The position numbers and the translations under genes were made by a program. Below the pieces are notes generated by a model. That model worked only from the letters and a program-made list of their open reading frames with translations, made no database searches and was not told where the DNA came from. Of a stretch of 64,000 bases of DNA, positions 53,181-64,000 are shown piece after piece (the first letter of the stretch is position 1; each line of letters opens with the position of its first letter). This DNA is from Ianthella basta (lineage: Eukaryota; Porifera; Demospongiae; Verongiida; Ianthellidae): contig OZ025869.1 of assembly GCA_964019415.1 (NCBI GenBank), positions 4,404,765 through 4,468,764 on the forward strand, read 5' to 3'.

Positions 53181-54814
53181 ACCTGGGCAATATGAACAGC
53201 CACAAAAAAACTTATATTGAAGCAGAGGGAAAAAGCTAGAGAGTCAACGTTAGGAACTGGGTAATGATTCAAAGCTGAATTACACGATTGCATCATAGGT
53301 TGATACTGCAAGTGCAGATTTAAAGAACCAGCTGATATTGTAAGGAAGAAGCAGCCACCAATGTGCATTTGAGATGAAGCATAGCAGGCTCACATGAGGT
53401 TCTATGTCACATAATCCAAGCACAGATCATTGCAAGCTTGGAAATGTAATAATTTAAACCTAGCAATTCAGTTAAATTTATGTACATGGTCTATTGTCAT
53501 CTCAAGCACATTCAACGTTATACAGTGAATTGTGTACATACCACCTAACAGTGGTTCCGTTTCTTGGCTGAGTACCCTTAATCCTTCACAGCCTAGGGGA
53601 GTGGTGATCTGCATTTCTTCTAATTGCGCCACGACACCAGGACCAGAATGGAGATATCCAATCTAGATTAAGCCTGATACCTCTGTCTTGATATGCTGTC
53701 CTCTGTGGTTAAGGGCCCATGTGTCATTGGGCTGTTCACCAACATTGGACACCGTAAAAAGTGATTGAAGGGGTCCATGCTTCCTTTCCTTATATGCTAC
53801 ATATCCAGCACATCCATATTGTACGTATTGCATATACGTATACATATCACTTACATATATGTATCACATTAGCAGCTTGGTGCATACATGGTACATGTTC
53901 TAGCTGGTTGCCTAGCTAGCTAGTGTTCTAGTTGCAGTCTCTCCACCATAAATTCCCCTGTACAAGATATGCAGTGACAGTGTGAGTATCAACTGGGAAT
54001 TATTCATTGTTCCCAGACCCGCAATGATCGGAGTGTTGCTGAAAGTTCTGTGAAATTATCCAAATATTAAATATGGCTGACCATCACTGGCACCTTTGCT
54101 AGCAACCTGACTACAGTGAAGGTCAGTACCTCCTGACACAGTTGTTGCATCTCGTCATCTTCCATACTCTGATCCCTACTATCCACGAGTGCTCCCATTG
54201 GTGAGAACACATGTATTGGGTAACTGGGTAGCAGCTGTCTTGTAGCTAGGTAGTAGCTGCAAGTACACAATAGCTGCTGTACATGTTTCATTGAATGGAG
54301 CACATTGCTATAGTCATAGCCGCGAACATTTATGCTACAGTTACAACTAAGTGCATCAGTGAGTCCAGGTCATCCTGTATGCTAGCTATAGCTTTTTGTT
54401 GCTGCTTATAACTATCTTCCCTATTAGCTAACAGTGGTATTAGGTCATGACACATATACCAAGTATCCAAATGATGTAATCACTTCAAACGTATTATGAC
54501 ATTTACGCCTATGTAGGAGTCACAGGATCAGCCATTTTGTCCATATTTTGTACGAGACTACCACTTGAATTAGTTTGTAGATACGAATGAGGATTTGTAT
54601 TATGCTAGCTGTAGTGAAGCTACGTAGCTAGCTAAGTGTTGCGAGTCTTACCTAGGCTTCCTGTGGCCTCAGTGTTGCACGTGTATGCATGCTCCACTGA
54701 ATTAAAGCAGCTTAGGCTTAGTTTCACCCCCTCCTTCTCCCCCATCTTGGACAAAAGGATGAAGTTGAAGTTCTCCTTAACATTTGGATTTTTGGATTTG
54801 GAATCTTATTTAAC
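53180..54814. other. R1 interior without a supportable gene, copy 2
   Basis: Counterpart of 2,080-3,710. Nothing convincing on either strand. Confidence 0.6.
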
Positions 54815-55099
54815 GTGGGGAGGGCTTTAGCCAGGAGGCTACTATTCCAGCCACCCACATACATGCACAGTACATAATGATACAACACAAACACACATAT
54901 GGCAATCAGTCAGTCAATCAGTTAGTGAATGAGTTAGTAAATCAATTTATTTGTTCAGTGCAGCAGTGTTTGTTGTTAGGGGGTGCTATCACTGAAAATT
55001 TGCTGCCATGGTCTGGGCTTGATCTTGGGGCATCCCATAATCACTGGATCTTGAATCTTGCGCCTTGTGCTCTAGACCACCAACATCCCCCAATAGTGT
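54814..55099 (-). repeat. SINE-like dispersed repeat, R1 copy 2 version
   Basis: Near-identical to 3,710-3,995. Confidence 0.4.
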
Positions 55100-55281
55100 G
55101 TAGATTTCCTTGACAGTGCATGCCAGAGAGGTAATCTGCTCTGTCACCATTTCCTGTGATAGAGCAGGTTGAGACAATATAGTGCATGTACATTAGTGCA
55201 TGCAGCACTACTGAATTATGATCCCAATTTTATTTCTGGAAATTTTCTTTCAATTTTGTTCGTAGTCCACACTACACTAAC

Positions 55282-55931
55282 CTTAGCCATGACTGCCACA
55301 ACAAGGTTTGCCCCACAGAGGTCAGGCAGGTGCCTCATGAGGTGTTCTACTGTCTGAGATGTGCTGTTAACTTGTAACAGTGCTCTTGAGGTGTTCTACT
55401 GTCTGAGATGTGCTGTCGACTTGTAACAATGACAGCGAATAGCCATCTTTGGACAACGCTTTCATGGTGGCAGTATCCATTGGTGCTGACTCAGCCCACA
55501 GCATGGCAATGCAGCAGTGATCTTTGAATACCAAAGGCAGTCCACCTGTTAAAGAGAATTAATATATTGTTTAAGTTTGCATCCTTTTTAGATGTAAATC
55601 ATTAGATAGTGATAACATGACATGAGGTGTTTTGTTCTCTATACTCCTAATACTAGTTGCTAAATGATAGGTGTTTTCTTTGGTAACCATGGCAATGGGA
55701 TCTATAACAAAATATAATGCTACATGTACCTTTAAAGGAGAGATTGGAAAAGTCTATAGCTACTCCATGTTGGCATGATGGGTAAAGAGCTTGTGCACTG
55801 TACCCCAGTTGATGCTGTTTGTAGTGCAGACAAAAGCAGTCTTGACTGCTTCCAGAGCTCTAACTTCATTGTCTTCTCCCTGAGCTCTGCAAATGAGACC
55901 TCCTTGTCACAAAGCTGCTGGAGCATGTCCA
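55282..55931 (-). pseudogene. Two minus-strand exons with the 49 bp duplication, copy 2
   Basis: This version shows the upstream exon best: after the acceptor tataacag at 55,932 comes MDMLQQLCDKEVSFAELREK, then TMKLELWKQSRLLLSALQTA. The second exon (55,544-55,282) has GGLPLVFKDHCCIAMLWAES, SLLQVDSTSQTVEHL and, after the tandem 49 bp unit, RHLPDLCGANLVVAVMAK at a GTTAGTG donor. Same disabling duplication as at 4,235. Family not recognised. Confidence 0.55.
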
Positions 55932-56158
55932 TCTGTTATAGGAATATGTAATTAGCATAGTATAATATCACATTCATCCACTCTTGTGTTTGATTTTGTT
56001 GTTTTCATGGCTCTAACCTGAAAATCTACAGGAAGGTGATGTAGAGACTGTACTTCAATTCACTCTACCTTACTGCATTCTATACACAGATGGGCAGAAA
56101 ATTGGATTAAAGTACTGAATGCGATACTGCCTAAGCAAGCTTCAAATCTGAGAATCTG

Positions 56159-56419
56159 GTGTGCACTTCCTCAGACATCCCTACACATCAGGAACAAGAC
56201 ACAAACCCGAGCACTCTGATAGTTTCCAATGTAAAAGAGGAGCCCACCCACAAGCATGTACGAATTGAGATTTTCCCGGCTGTCACAGGATGTTCCGCAA
56301 TTCAATCTAAAGTGGGTGGCATGCGTGAAAAAGCTGCTGCCAAGAGTGCACGGCGAAAACCCATGATGAACCGTTCGTCTGCCATCTTAGATCTACGAAA
56401 AATGTACAGGATGCATTAA
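56159..56419 (+). CDS. Short ORF, sister of 5,055-5,315
   Basis: 86 codons, open, with three or so substitutions from the first copy (for example ARQKPMMNRLSA versus ARRKPMMNRSSA). Same caveats. Confidence 0.35.
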   Translation: MCTSSDIPTHQEQDTNPSTLIVSNVKEEPTHKHVRIEIFPAVTGCSAIQSKVGGMREKAAAKSARRKPMMNRSSAILDLRKMYRMH

Positions 56420-56439
56420 TAATTAATTAATTAATAGCA

Positions 56440-57255
56440 AATTAATGTGCACACCACACTGTTGTTGTCCATTGTGAATCTTTATAGTGAACATTACTTT
56501 ACCTCATTCAATATCGCGTGCTCGTATAATTTTTATTACATTTCAGTGTATACTTTCATATATCAATGCGGATGGTAATCAATACAGTACAGTAATTCTG
56601 TGAATATGATTTTATGTATATTACAATGTATAATGAGAATGAGAATGAATGAGTGAAGATATATTTGCCATGGTTAAATTGTTGAGTGGCTAATCTAAAA
56701 GTATACATTCACCCCTGACTGTACATTCATCTTGTGGATGACCTGCAGGTTAAAAGAAGAAAAGTATATATGTTACATGGAAGCTGCATGCACTTGCATT
56801 TGTGCCTGCATAGTGTGCTCTTATTTCAATTTCAGTGTGTGATACTTACTTGGCTTCTACTGTGGGCTCTTCTCCCCCGCCTGCCAGGAGGACCGCCCTT
56901 CAGGCGACCCTCGGCCGATCCTCTCGGTGTGCTACATTTGTAGCAAACCTCTCGGATTCCAAAATTGTAAAAGTAACACCTACATGTATGTAAATTGAAA
57001 AGGCAGTACACCCGCATACACTAGCATAATTATCTGTAGTACCTAACTTACTCTGGGCAGTCCCAGCCTTTCTTCCAATGCTGGCCTGCTTTTGGGGGCT
57101 TAGCCAGGGACTCCATAACTGGCTTCACTGGGGACCCCCCCTTTGGTGCCTGCCCCTCTGGCTTCTTGGAAGCTGGACAAGGCGAAGAGGAGGGAGGGTC
57201 AGAGGTCCCCTCCATAGGTTCCATCTGGTTCATCTCCTCGCCCTGTAAATGCAGA
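56440..57255 (-). repeat. Module M, copy 5, with the cleanest first exon
   Basis: The minus-strand ATG exon (57,233-57,049) reads MNQMEPMEGTSDPPSSSPCP, ASKKPEGQAPKGG and KAGQHWKKGWDCP to a gtaagttag donor. The second exon (about 56,943-56,851) is TPRGSAEGRLKGGPPGRRGR-like and ends at gtaagtatc. The arrangement suggests a disordered, charged N-terminal region. On the opposite strand a divergent ORF starts about 250 bases away. Confidence 0.65.
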
Positions 57256-57299
57256 ACAAGTTGTATACAAATTTAGGACAAACACTAAAATGCACCTAG

Positions 57300-57778
57300 G
57301 TAGCTACATACGTACCCGTAACGTATGTACCCATATATGCCGGCACCTGTGAATGCAACTCACAGGAAGTTTCTCCGTGCTTTCGCTCATGGCAGCTTCT
57401 ACCGCATGCAAGAGTCACTATATGTTGCAATAACAACGACTGCTAGCCCGCTCTGTAAGTGATTGGTCACTTCTTACAGTTCAAACGGTTAATTGTTGGC
57501 ATAATGATATGCAAGATAGCGCAACCACAATGTTTATGAACTGCAAAATGGCCGGTATAAAGAGCCTTAATGCTGTCCTCCGGTGTGCTAAAATATTACG
57601 CCAAGACTTCCCCTGTAGCCCAATGGACGGCCCCTACATATTCGCGGTGATTTTGGCAGTGTTCGTCAGCACTATGGTTCTCCACCATGGTTTTATCGCG
57701 GAGCCCACGTTTGTGCTATCAAAGCCATCCTTGGTGAGTCTCCTTGGCTACAGTAGCTTAATGTGCATTGATCATTAG
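57300..57778 (+). pseudogene. ORF divergent from module M, copy 2
   Basis: The counterpart of 39,080-39,532. ATG in aaaATGGCC context, MAGIKSLNAVLRCAKILRQD, a hydrophobic GPYIFAVILAVFVSTMVLHH and a gtgagtct donor after SKPSL. Here the frame through the middle looks more natural than in copy 1. It could be a first coding exon ending in a membrane anchor. Confidence 0.45.
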
Positions 57779-57929
57779 AAATGTACATGAGCTGTCCAAG
57801 TGCTCGTCCAGAATTTTGCCTGCCTGTTCCTTAAAACCGCTATGGAACTGTTTACACATCTACCTGTTGTGGTGTATGGCCATGGAATGTTTATTGAGCT
57901 AAATTGTATATGTGTAGCTGTGTAAGGTA

Positions 57930-57995
57930 ACTGTATATGTGTGTGTGCTTGCGCACGTGTATGCGTGCATGTCTCTCTCACTGTGCGTGTGTAAG

Positions 57996-58056
<61 letters not shown>

Positions 58057-58110
58057 TGTGTACATGTGAATGTGACCGTGTGTGAGTGTGTGTAAGTGTG
58101 CCTGTGCATG
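57930..58110 (+). repeat. (TG)n microsatellite
   Basis: TG-rich tract, core at about 58,000-58,060, without the CGTG expansion seen in the sister locus at 39.7 kb. Confidence 0.95.
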
Positions 58111-58233
58111 CAAGTGTGCACAATCATGTGTCAGAAGGCATGCAAGTTTATTGCTAAGCAACAGAGGCTTATGGTGTAAGATTTAGAGAAAGTGGATTCC
58201 TCATTCACAGTCCGGCCTACACCCTGAACAATA

Positions 58234-58724
58234 CTAGCATACATGGTATACAGTTGGTGTGTCAGGTGGCCAGTTCACACTTGTAGCCCTCTTGATGTCA
58301 TAGCCATTGATAGCCTTGAACAAAGAGTAAGCCATCGCTCCTGGACAGAAGATCCATTGGGCATTCCCAAGCTTGCCTTGGATAGGTATACTGCTTGAGG
58401 TAATTGGGGGCCAAACTGTGCCTTCCTCCAGGGTTTTCTCATATAGCATACACCTGTAGTTCCTATCCTTTCCCACCAACAGTTGCAGAGCATCATGGGC
58501 TTGTCATACGCCTTCAGCTTCCTGATTACAACTAGGTACCTCCTCAGCTTATTGGATTCGTCAGTTGTTATGACAGATGTTTTCAATGTCGTAGAGTGAG
58601 CCCTTGCAAATGCTTCACAGTCATCCAACAATGATGTGGTATCTTCCTGCTGTTGAACCAACTTCCTTGCTACTTCATGGATAGGAGTGTGCATGAGAGA
58701 GAGGGGCCTGATTCCGATGTGCAC
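58234..58724 (-). pseudogene. Exon of the unrecognised minus-strand gene, longest copy
   Basis: Frame of 149 codons: MHIGIRPLSLMHTPIHEVAR, KLVQQQEDTTSLLDDCEAFA, VITTDESNKLRRYLVVIRKL, YDKPMMLCNCWWERIGTTGV and LGMPNGSSVQERWLTLCSRL. It is followed by a separate frame with NWPPDTPTVYHVC. Openness over this length and conservation in three places suggest a true exon. Family not recognised. Confidence 0.5.
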
Positions 58725-58799
58725 ACTGCCTTAGAACATTGCTAATTGTGAATGCGTTCCTAACTAATCATTAGTGTGTTAGCCATGTAGTTAGCTAGG

Positions 58800-59500
58800 T
58801 AGCTGCAGTTGGTAGTTTCCTACTATGGCTCATCCCATTTCATAGAGGCTGTTGCAGTCCAGTGGGCTGCTCTATAACTATGTACAGCTCGGTTATGTTG
58901 GTTTGAAAATGGTGTGTGGGTAGCTATCCCGTGTCATGTACAAATAATATGCATGTATGCATATATGTAGAAGTAAAAGTGAATGAATTCTAAATAGAAA
59001 TGCACCCAGTCTGTTGGATGTGATGGCTGTGTTGTAGTGGAGAGCAGGGCCTCATTTGAGATGGGTGGGGCTACAAAAGTGAGGGGTGGGGCTGACCCTG
59101 GGTTGGTGTGCATGGGTGGTCCATTGAGGTCACTCTGAGGTGCTGGAAGAGCTGTGGATGGGAAGGAACCACGTATGTGGGAGTAAAGTGACCCACCATC
59201 AGTGGTGTACATCGGCAACAGCATAGACAACACACTCAGTGCAAATAATAGAGAGATGGGTTAGATCAAGAACACTCACTATTGTGTGTGTGTGTGTGTG
59301 GGCGTTGAAGAGTCCATCTCTCAGTGGACTGTATCTGCCATTGTGTAAATGTGCATGTTACTAGTTCACTGTTGCATGAATGGCGTTGAAGACACCATAT
59401 GTATAATTTTCATTGTCAGTTCAGAATGATCAGTTCAATTGGTATTAAAGTGGTACATATATAAGTTTCTATTTCATCTATCAATTATATGTATCTATAT
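58800..59500. other. No gene seen
   Basis: A minus frame at 59,233-58,934 (LLPMYTTDGGSLYSHIRGSF) is open for 99 codons, but I find no motif, paralogue or splice context. A short (TG)n lies at 59,285-59,299. Confidence 0.4.
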
Positions 59501-59519
59501 ATAATATTCTTTGCAATGT

Positions 59520-60225
59520 TTTTTTTAGAAAAAGGGTACGATATCTGATGCAGCAAATAGGCAGTGCACAGCACCATCTACGCAATGTTATAATGTTGCA
59601 AACTATATAGTACTATCTGTATGTTCCCTGCTATTTCAATGCGTGTAAGAGAAAGGTTGCCTCATACAAGGCAAGGAGAAAGCAATTCAATAGTAAAGTT
59701 AGGGAAAGAAAGTGACACATAAATGAATTCAGTAAATGTAATCAGTCTACTAGTTATGGCCTTCTGCATAGCTACATATTTTCTTCCAGAATCAGATTAT
59801 CTGTCATACTCTAGCACTCTTGCTAATTCGGACTCCCCATTAAGTCCTTTATATCATGGTAAGCATGTATGTAAATTTGCAGGAAAGGTAATGTTACAAT
59901 TGCTGCTAGCCCGGTGCAACATCTGGAGAATAGAAATGCCAACACTGCTGAAGAACTTGAAGAAACCTACAGTAAAGATACCTAGCCATGGCACACGCAT
60001 GTCTATCGAGCGTAAATTTCTACTGGTATGTGACTCGTACGAGGAATTAGGTACTATTTTAATAACAATTGTAGTTCAGTGTACATGCATTTGCTGCATG
60101 TTCATTACATCACATAGTGTTTGGATGCTGACGACTCTTGATCAAGTTTTCAGTAAGCTCTTTGTGTCTCACCAGGAGCTCTGGAATCATCTTTAACTGT
60201 AGTGTCAGCTTATCAATTTATATAT
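59520..60225 (+). pseudogene. Most open copy of the 1,480/52,584 remnant
   Basis: Similar to 1,550-2,000 and 52,655-53,100 but clearly more diverged than those are from each other. An ORF of 157 codons (59,723-60,196) begins MNSVNVISLLVMAFCIATYF and includes LPESDYLSYSSTLANSDSPL. The second half (TRMSIERKFLLVCDSYEELG) is unique to this copy. The internal ggtaagcatg and atttgcag strings look like splice sites 25 bases apart, so the read-through may not be the real protein. Family not recognised. Confidence 0.4.
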
Positions 60226-62985
60226 AATTCCTCTTGGTAGGTTCTCTGCACCAACTTCCCTCTGTTTGGTTCTGACATCACATCCAGTCATGCAAACCAC
60301 TCAATTGTCTTTCATTTACACTATGGTCATACTATGACGAAACTGATGATGACAACCATGGTAACATTACAAATCACCAGTCACACTACAATTATGCTGA
60401 CGTAATTGGCATCACAAAGTTGTACTGTACCAATTACCTTCCTGGCACTGCATACCTGGGCCTTCTGCCAATTCACATTGCATCTTTTGTACACAAAGTC
60501 TTTCTAGTGGAATAATTCAAAACAAGGCCCGTTGACATAGCTGTAATTAATGGTAGAACTGCAGATATTCCAGGGCGACTGTGTCAAGTGAGGGGAGAGA
60601 AGACACAACCATCTTTCCATACAAGCACCCATAACTGCACCTTTTCTTTAGTGACTGCAAGACAGCCACCAAGGGTGGCTTCAGTAACAGCATGTTGTGG
60701 GATGGTTGAGCAGAGTGATCCAATGGCGGACAGGCAAACTGTCTCTCAAAACTAGTTGGAAGTCACTGTGTTGTGCAATTCATGTACTATACCTTTGCAG
60801 GTAACAGTTATTGCAATTATAGCGAAAGCTTCCACAGCAATATTTTTACATTTACAGTAGCAACACTTAGCTCAAGCACCCCACACCCGTCCAATTATAC
60901 CTAAACACCCACCCACACCTATCAACACACACACCTTTTCCTACCGATACACCCACTTCTACCTACTGATACACCCTCATCACTGATTCACACATCAGCA
61001 AGCACTAATGCAGCAACACAAAACACACTCATATGCTCAGACACTATATGCATTATGTCAATACGACAGTGTGGGAACTGAGATGTGGCTGTGGTCACAC
61101 AATGGCTCCTTACAAAAGTCATACCGAACAACTGACTATCCTACCACACACACATCTGTCTGAATCTTCATTTAAAAACATGAGATTCATAGTACAGCAG
61201 AATCTGTCTATCCCATTCACTGGTGTGACTAGCCAACTGGGCTACTGCAGGTGAGTGCATTGGAGAGGTGCAATGCAAACTATCACAGTGTAGGCTACAT
61301 AGCCAATATGACCAAAGTGTCCTTGGTCCTTGACTTCGTTACGTACGGTACGTACTTCACTTAGATGAATTGTAGAGAACCTCATACAGTTGATGAGATG
61401 GTGAATGGCATTTACTGCCCACTCACTGTCATCTCCTCTAACCTAATGCATACCATGTTATGCTACGCAGTCCCTGCCGCTTGAAACACATGACAAGAGT
61501 AGCGTATAAGCGAAAGAAATGCAAGCACACCCAACCCTTCCCTTCCCTTTTACATACCACTGTGACATGGGGTAGAGTGGGGTGAGGGCTTTACTCAACA
61601 GCCAATCACAGACATCTCATCACCCACTTCCTCTAGATCTCCTATTAAAAGCATTCAGGTCTACGATACAACACACACCAATGACCTCCTGACAGGCTAC
61701 ATTGTACAAATGGCACACATACCATCCTCCTGGGCACTAACCACAAGACTGAGCACAAGAGGCAATGTTACTACTACAACCACTGCTGCCTCCCTCAACC
61801 TAGTTTAGAACAATCACTCTTTGAATTAGATTCCTGTATGCATTGTGCTTGTGGAAGGCAGGCTAGTTAAGTCACCCATCTACTTTGTACATGCAATTGT
61901 AACATGTCCAGTTTCAAGTACAACCCACACAATGTGCATGTGGCTGGACTGACACACACACACACTCTTACACGAACATGTGCATAGAGGAAGAAAAGGA
62001 CTTTTATAACTCTGCTTAGATACATTACAGAGATGCTGCTGTGTACATGCACCCTGTCACCATTCAGTTTTCACCCTACCCTGTCAATGTTCAGCGGGGC
62101 ATCTCGGTGTTTGCACAGCTGTCTGAATGTCCTCTACTGCTCCTTGACCGCAAATGATTCCTATGGCCTCAAAGACACTCTTCCACATATGATCCTGGCT
62201 CCCTGCTCCAAGAGACTTCTGCATCTACTTGACACATATCTCTGGGTCGATCTGCTAAACACCAGGCCCACATTCAAGGTATGGTGAAATACGTTCAAGG
62301 TGAGCTTGAAAGCTATTGGAATGCATGCATATAAAATCCTGGGTTAAACATATACCATTGTAGGGGGCAGTTGTTCAGCATCTCGAACAACACAGCTATC
62401 TTGCTGTGTTTGTGCACTCTAAGAAGCATTACATATGCTGGTTTGCGGTTTGTACAGTTTCTGGCAACACACTTAATGCTGCTACACATTCTTTCATGTG
62501 CTTCAGTATTCAATGATCTCAAATTGGTGATAGGACTATGAATTAGAAGCGCATGGAAGTACAGGTCAAAGACTTGGTGCCAGCTAGCCAAATGTGAAAA
62601 GAGAGTAAGACATGGCTCATGGTAGAGCCAGCACCTATTGTACAGCTGCAGGATTTGTTGTGAAATTCTATTAGATTCATTAGCATACATGTTCTCAGAA
62701 ATGTTCACAACAGTTTCCATTAACTGCATTACTTGTGTCCACACCACGACCAGCTTTACTCATATTATTTAAGGCAGCAAATGCCCTAACTGCACACACT
62801 CGGAGATCCACTCCAGTGTGTCCACCATCTTTACTATTTGCGGTAATTGTCTTACCTTCAACACTATAAATGTACTTTAGCCTTATGACAGCAATTTAGC
62901 ATATGATTACAGTCTGTATCATTTCTCATCACTTATGACCATAAACTATAAACTAACTAACTAACCATAGACAGCGGCTGAAGGG
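60226..62985. repeat. Block D, copy 3 (3' part)
   Basis: Matches 42,600-45,310 and 47,660-50,358 in the same orientation, starting at cctcttggtaggttctctgcacc. The SANT part of block D is absent. It shares with copy 2 the string aatcactctttgaattagattcctgta (about 61,811), missing from copy 1, but shares with copy 1 the right-hand extension ctataaactaactaac. Confidence 0.92.
62100..62850 (-). pseudogene. Unrecognised minus-strand gene, 3' exons, copy 3
   Basis: Same blocks as copies 1 and 2 (LQLYNRCWLYHEPCLTLFSH, LRSLNTEAHERMCSSIKCVA, IDPEICVK-stop-MQ). The DGGHTGVDLRVCAVRAFAAL piece at about 62,840-62,770 is clear here. The TAG before MQ is shared with the other copies. Confidence 0.45.
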
Positions 62986-63100
62986 AGCAAGTAGTAAACA
63001 CTGCAAGATAGCAGCCAGCAGGTCACCAACTTGGTTGCTAACTATTACTACTAATAATTTATACTATTACACTCTACAAATTAATGTACACACCACACTG

Positions 63101-63612
63101 TAAAGGCCTGAGTGGCTAGGTAGGGTCATGCTGATATTTCTAAGACACTAGCCAAAGGGGATCAGATATCAGACATTTCAGCAGCACTACGGCTGCCTTC
63201 ATCAGTGATTACAATGACACAAGCAGGTGCATAAATAGGGGGGTGGTCACGTGAGGCACTGGTGTTTACAGGAATAAGCATACATCATGCAATGTCTCTA
63301 GTGTTTACAGGAATGAGCATACATCATGCAATGTCTCTAACCGGAAAAATGGGTTAAAATGATAAGTGAAAATGTAACCACCTATCCATTATTAGTATTA
63401 TTTCAATTTCACTTATTATTTTAACCCATTTTTTGGTTAGAGACATTGCATGATGTATGCTTATTCCTGTAAACACCAGTGCCTCACGTGACCACCCCCC
63501 TATTTATGCACCTGCTTGTAAGTGTCATTGTAATCACTGGTGAAGGCAGCCATAGCGCTGCCAAAACGTGTGATATCTGATCCCCTTTGGCTAGTGTCTT
63601 TCAGAGATATCA
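63101..63612. mobile_element. 512 bp hammerhead-like inverted-repeat element with perfect 15 bp target duplication
   Basis: The 15-mer gtacacaccacactg flanks the element on both sides (63,086-63,100 and 63,613-63,627). The related locus at 45,405 carries one copy and no insert, an empty site. The element has a ~30 nt unique left tail (to 63,130) and then two inverted arms of about 200 bases (tgatat-tctaagacactagccaaagg inward) around an AT-rich centre. The left arm, read on minus, has CTGATGA, a stem ggcagc/gctgct, GAAA and a possible stem III ending ATATC. The right arm, read on +, has CTGGTGA and AAAAC, both degenerate. Each has an extra A after the first core motif. Part of the left arm (gtgtttacaggaat-agcatac) is tandemly repeated. 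Confidence 0.85.
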
Positions 63613-63708
63613 GTACACACCACACTGTTGTTGTCTGTTGTGAATCATTATAGTGAACATTAAACATTACTTAACCTCGTTCAATATCATGTGCTCGTAT
63701 AACTTTTA

Positions 63709-64000
63709 CTACATTTTACTTTCATGAGTAAGCCGTCGCTCATGAACAGAAAATCCATTGGGCATCCCCAAGCTTGCTTTGGATAGGTATACTGCTTGAG
63801 GTAATTGGGGGCCAAACTGTGCCTTCCTCCAGGGTTTTCTCATATAGCAAACACCTGTAGTTCCTATCCTTTCCCACCAACAGTTGCAGAGCATCATGGG
63901 CTTGTCATACGCCTTCAGCTTCCTGGTTACAACTAGGTACCTCCTCAGCTTTTTGGATTCGTCAGTTGTTATGACAGATGCTTTCAATGTCTTTTTGTGG
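63709..64000 (-). pseudogene. Exon of the unrecognised minus-strand gene, copy 3, truncated by the window
   Basis: The frame KASVITTDESKKLRRYLVVT continues YDKPMMLCNCWWERIGTTGV and LGMPNGFSVHERRL. Counterpart of 45,510-45,790 and 58,275-58,590. Its 5' side is outside the window. Confidence 0.45.

Larger units (their letters stand above)
51105..57260. repeat. R1 copy 2
   Basis: Partner of 1-6,150. It begins inside the exon just described (tttcagcttctttgtgtgaac), so R1 may continue further left of the window in copy 1. Content and order are as in copy 1, with a different (TG)n length and point differences. Confidence 0.93.

Overview
This window looks like intron-bearing eukaryotic nuclear DNA, most likely from an invertebrate and plausibly a demosponge. 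The evidence is short GT-AG introns (about 60-120 nt), coding islands no longer than a few hundred bases, long (TG)n tracts, and domains typical of animal transposons. There is no operon structure, no tRNA or rRNA gene that I could find, and no CRISPR array. The species guess is an inference. Most of the sequence is mobile-element debris and local duplication; I see no complete, clearly host-type gene.

Left part (1-6,150): one copy of a >6 kb direct repeat (R1) that recurs almost unchanged at 51,105-57,260. Both copies carry the same broken minus-strand exons, and each contains two copies of a ~0.7 kb module (M). A fifth M copy lies at 38,312.

6,850-10,265 holds the best-preserved mobile element, a PIF/Harbinger DNA transposon. 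It has a four-exon nuclease gene on + and a convergent Myb/SANT-like DNA-binding gene on - that is frameshifted. A hammerhead-like foldback element sits in an intron of the latter. 10.5-11.1 kb carries pogo-like remnants. 11.6-15.5 kb is a G/T-rich, partly telomere-like stretch interrupted by a broken ISXO2/Merlin-type transposase gene (13,066-15,037, minus). A canonical type I hammerhead ribozyme lies at 17.5 kb (minus).

18.9-20.1 kb has three exons that splice in frame into a leucine-rich fragment, the most host-like coding region here. 21-37 kb is a mosaic: a 312 bp duplicated segment, an acidic/OTU-like minus-strand fragment, a 24 bp minisatellite, a Helitron fragment, a pogo/Tigger transposase fragment, a trihelix (Myb-like) gene with an internal stop, a Crypton-type recombinase fragment, two LTR-like copies (15.5 and 30.6 kb), a composite 17 bp minisatellite and a LINE reverse-transcriptase tail.

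Right part (37.7-64 kb): tandem and dispersed duplications. Block D occurs at 40.16-45.31 kb and 46.10-50.36 kb, and its 3' half again at 60.23-62.96 kb. Each carries degraded minus-strand exons of one unrecognised gene, and the two full blocks carry a SANT pseudogene on +. Shared stop codons and frameshifts show that the genes died before the blocks were copied. At 63.1 kb a 512 bp hammerhead-like inverted-repeat element with a perfect 15 bp target duplication has inserted into one block; the same sequence without the insert is present at 45.4 kb.
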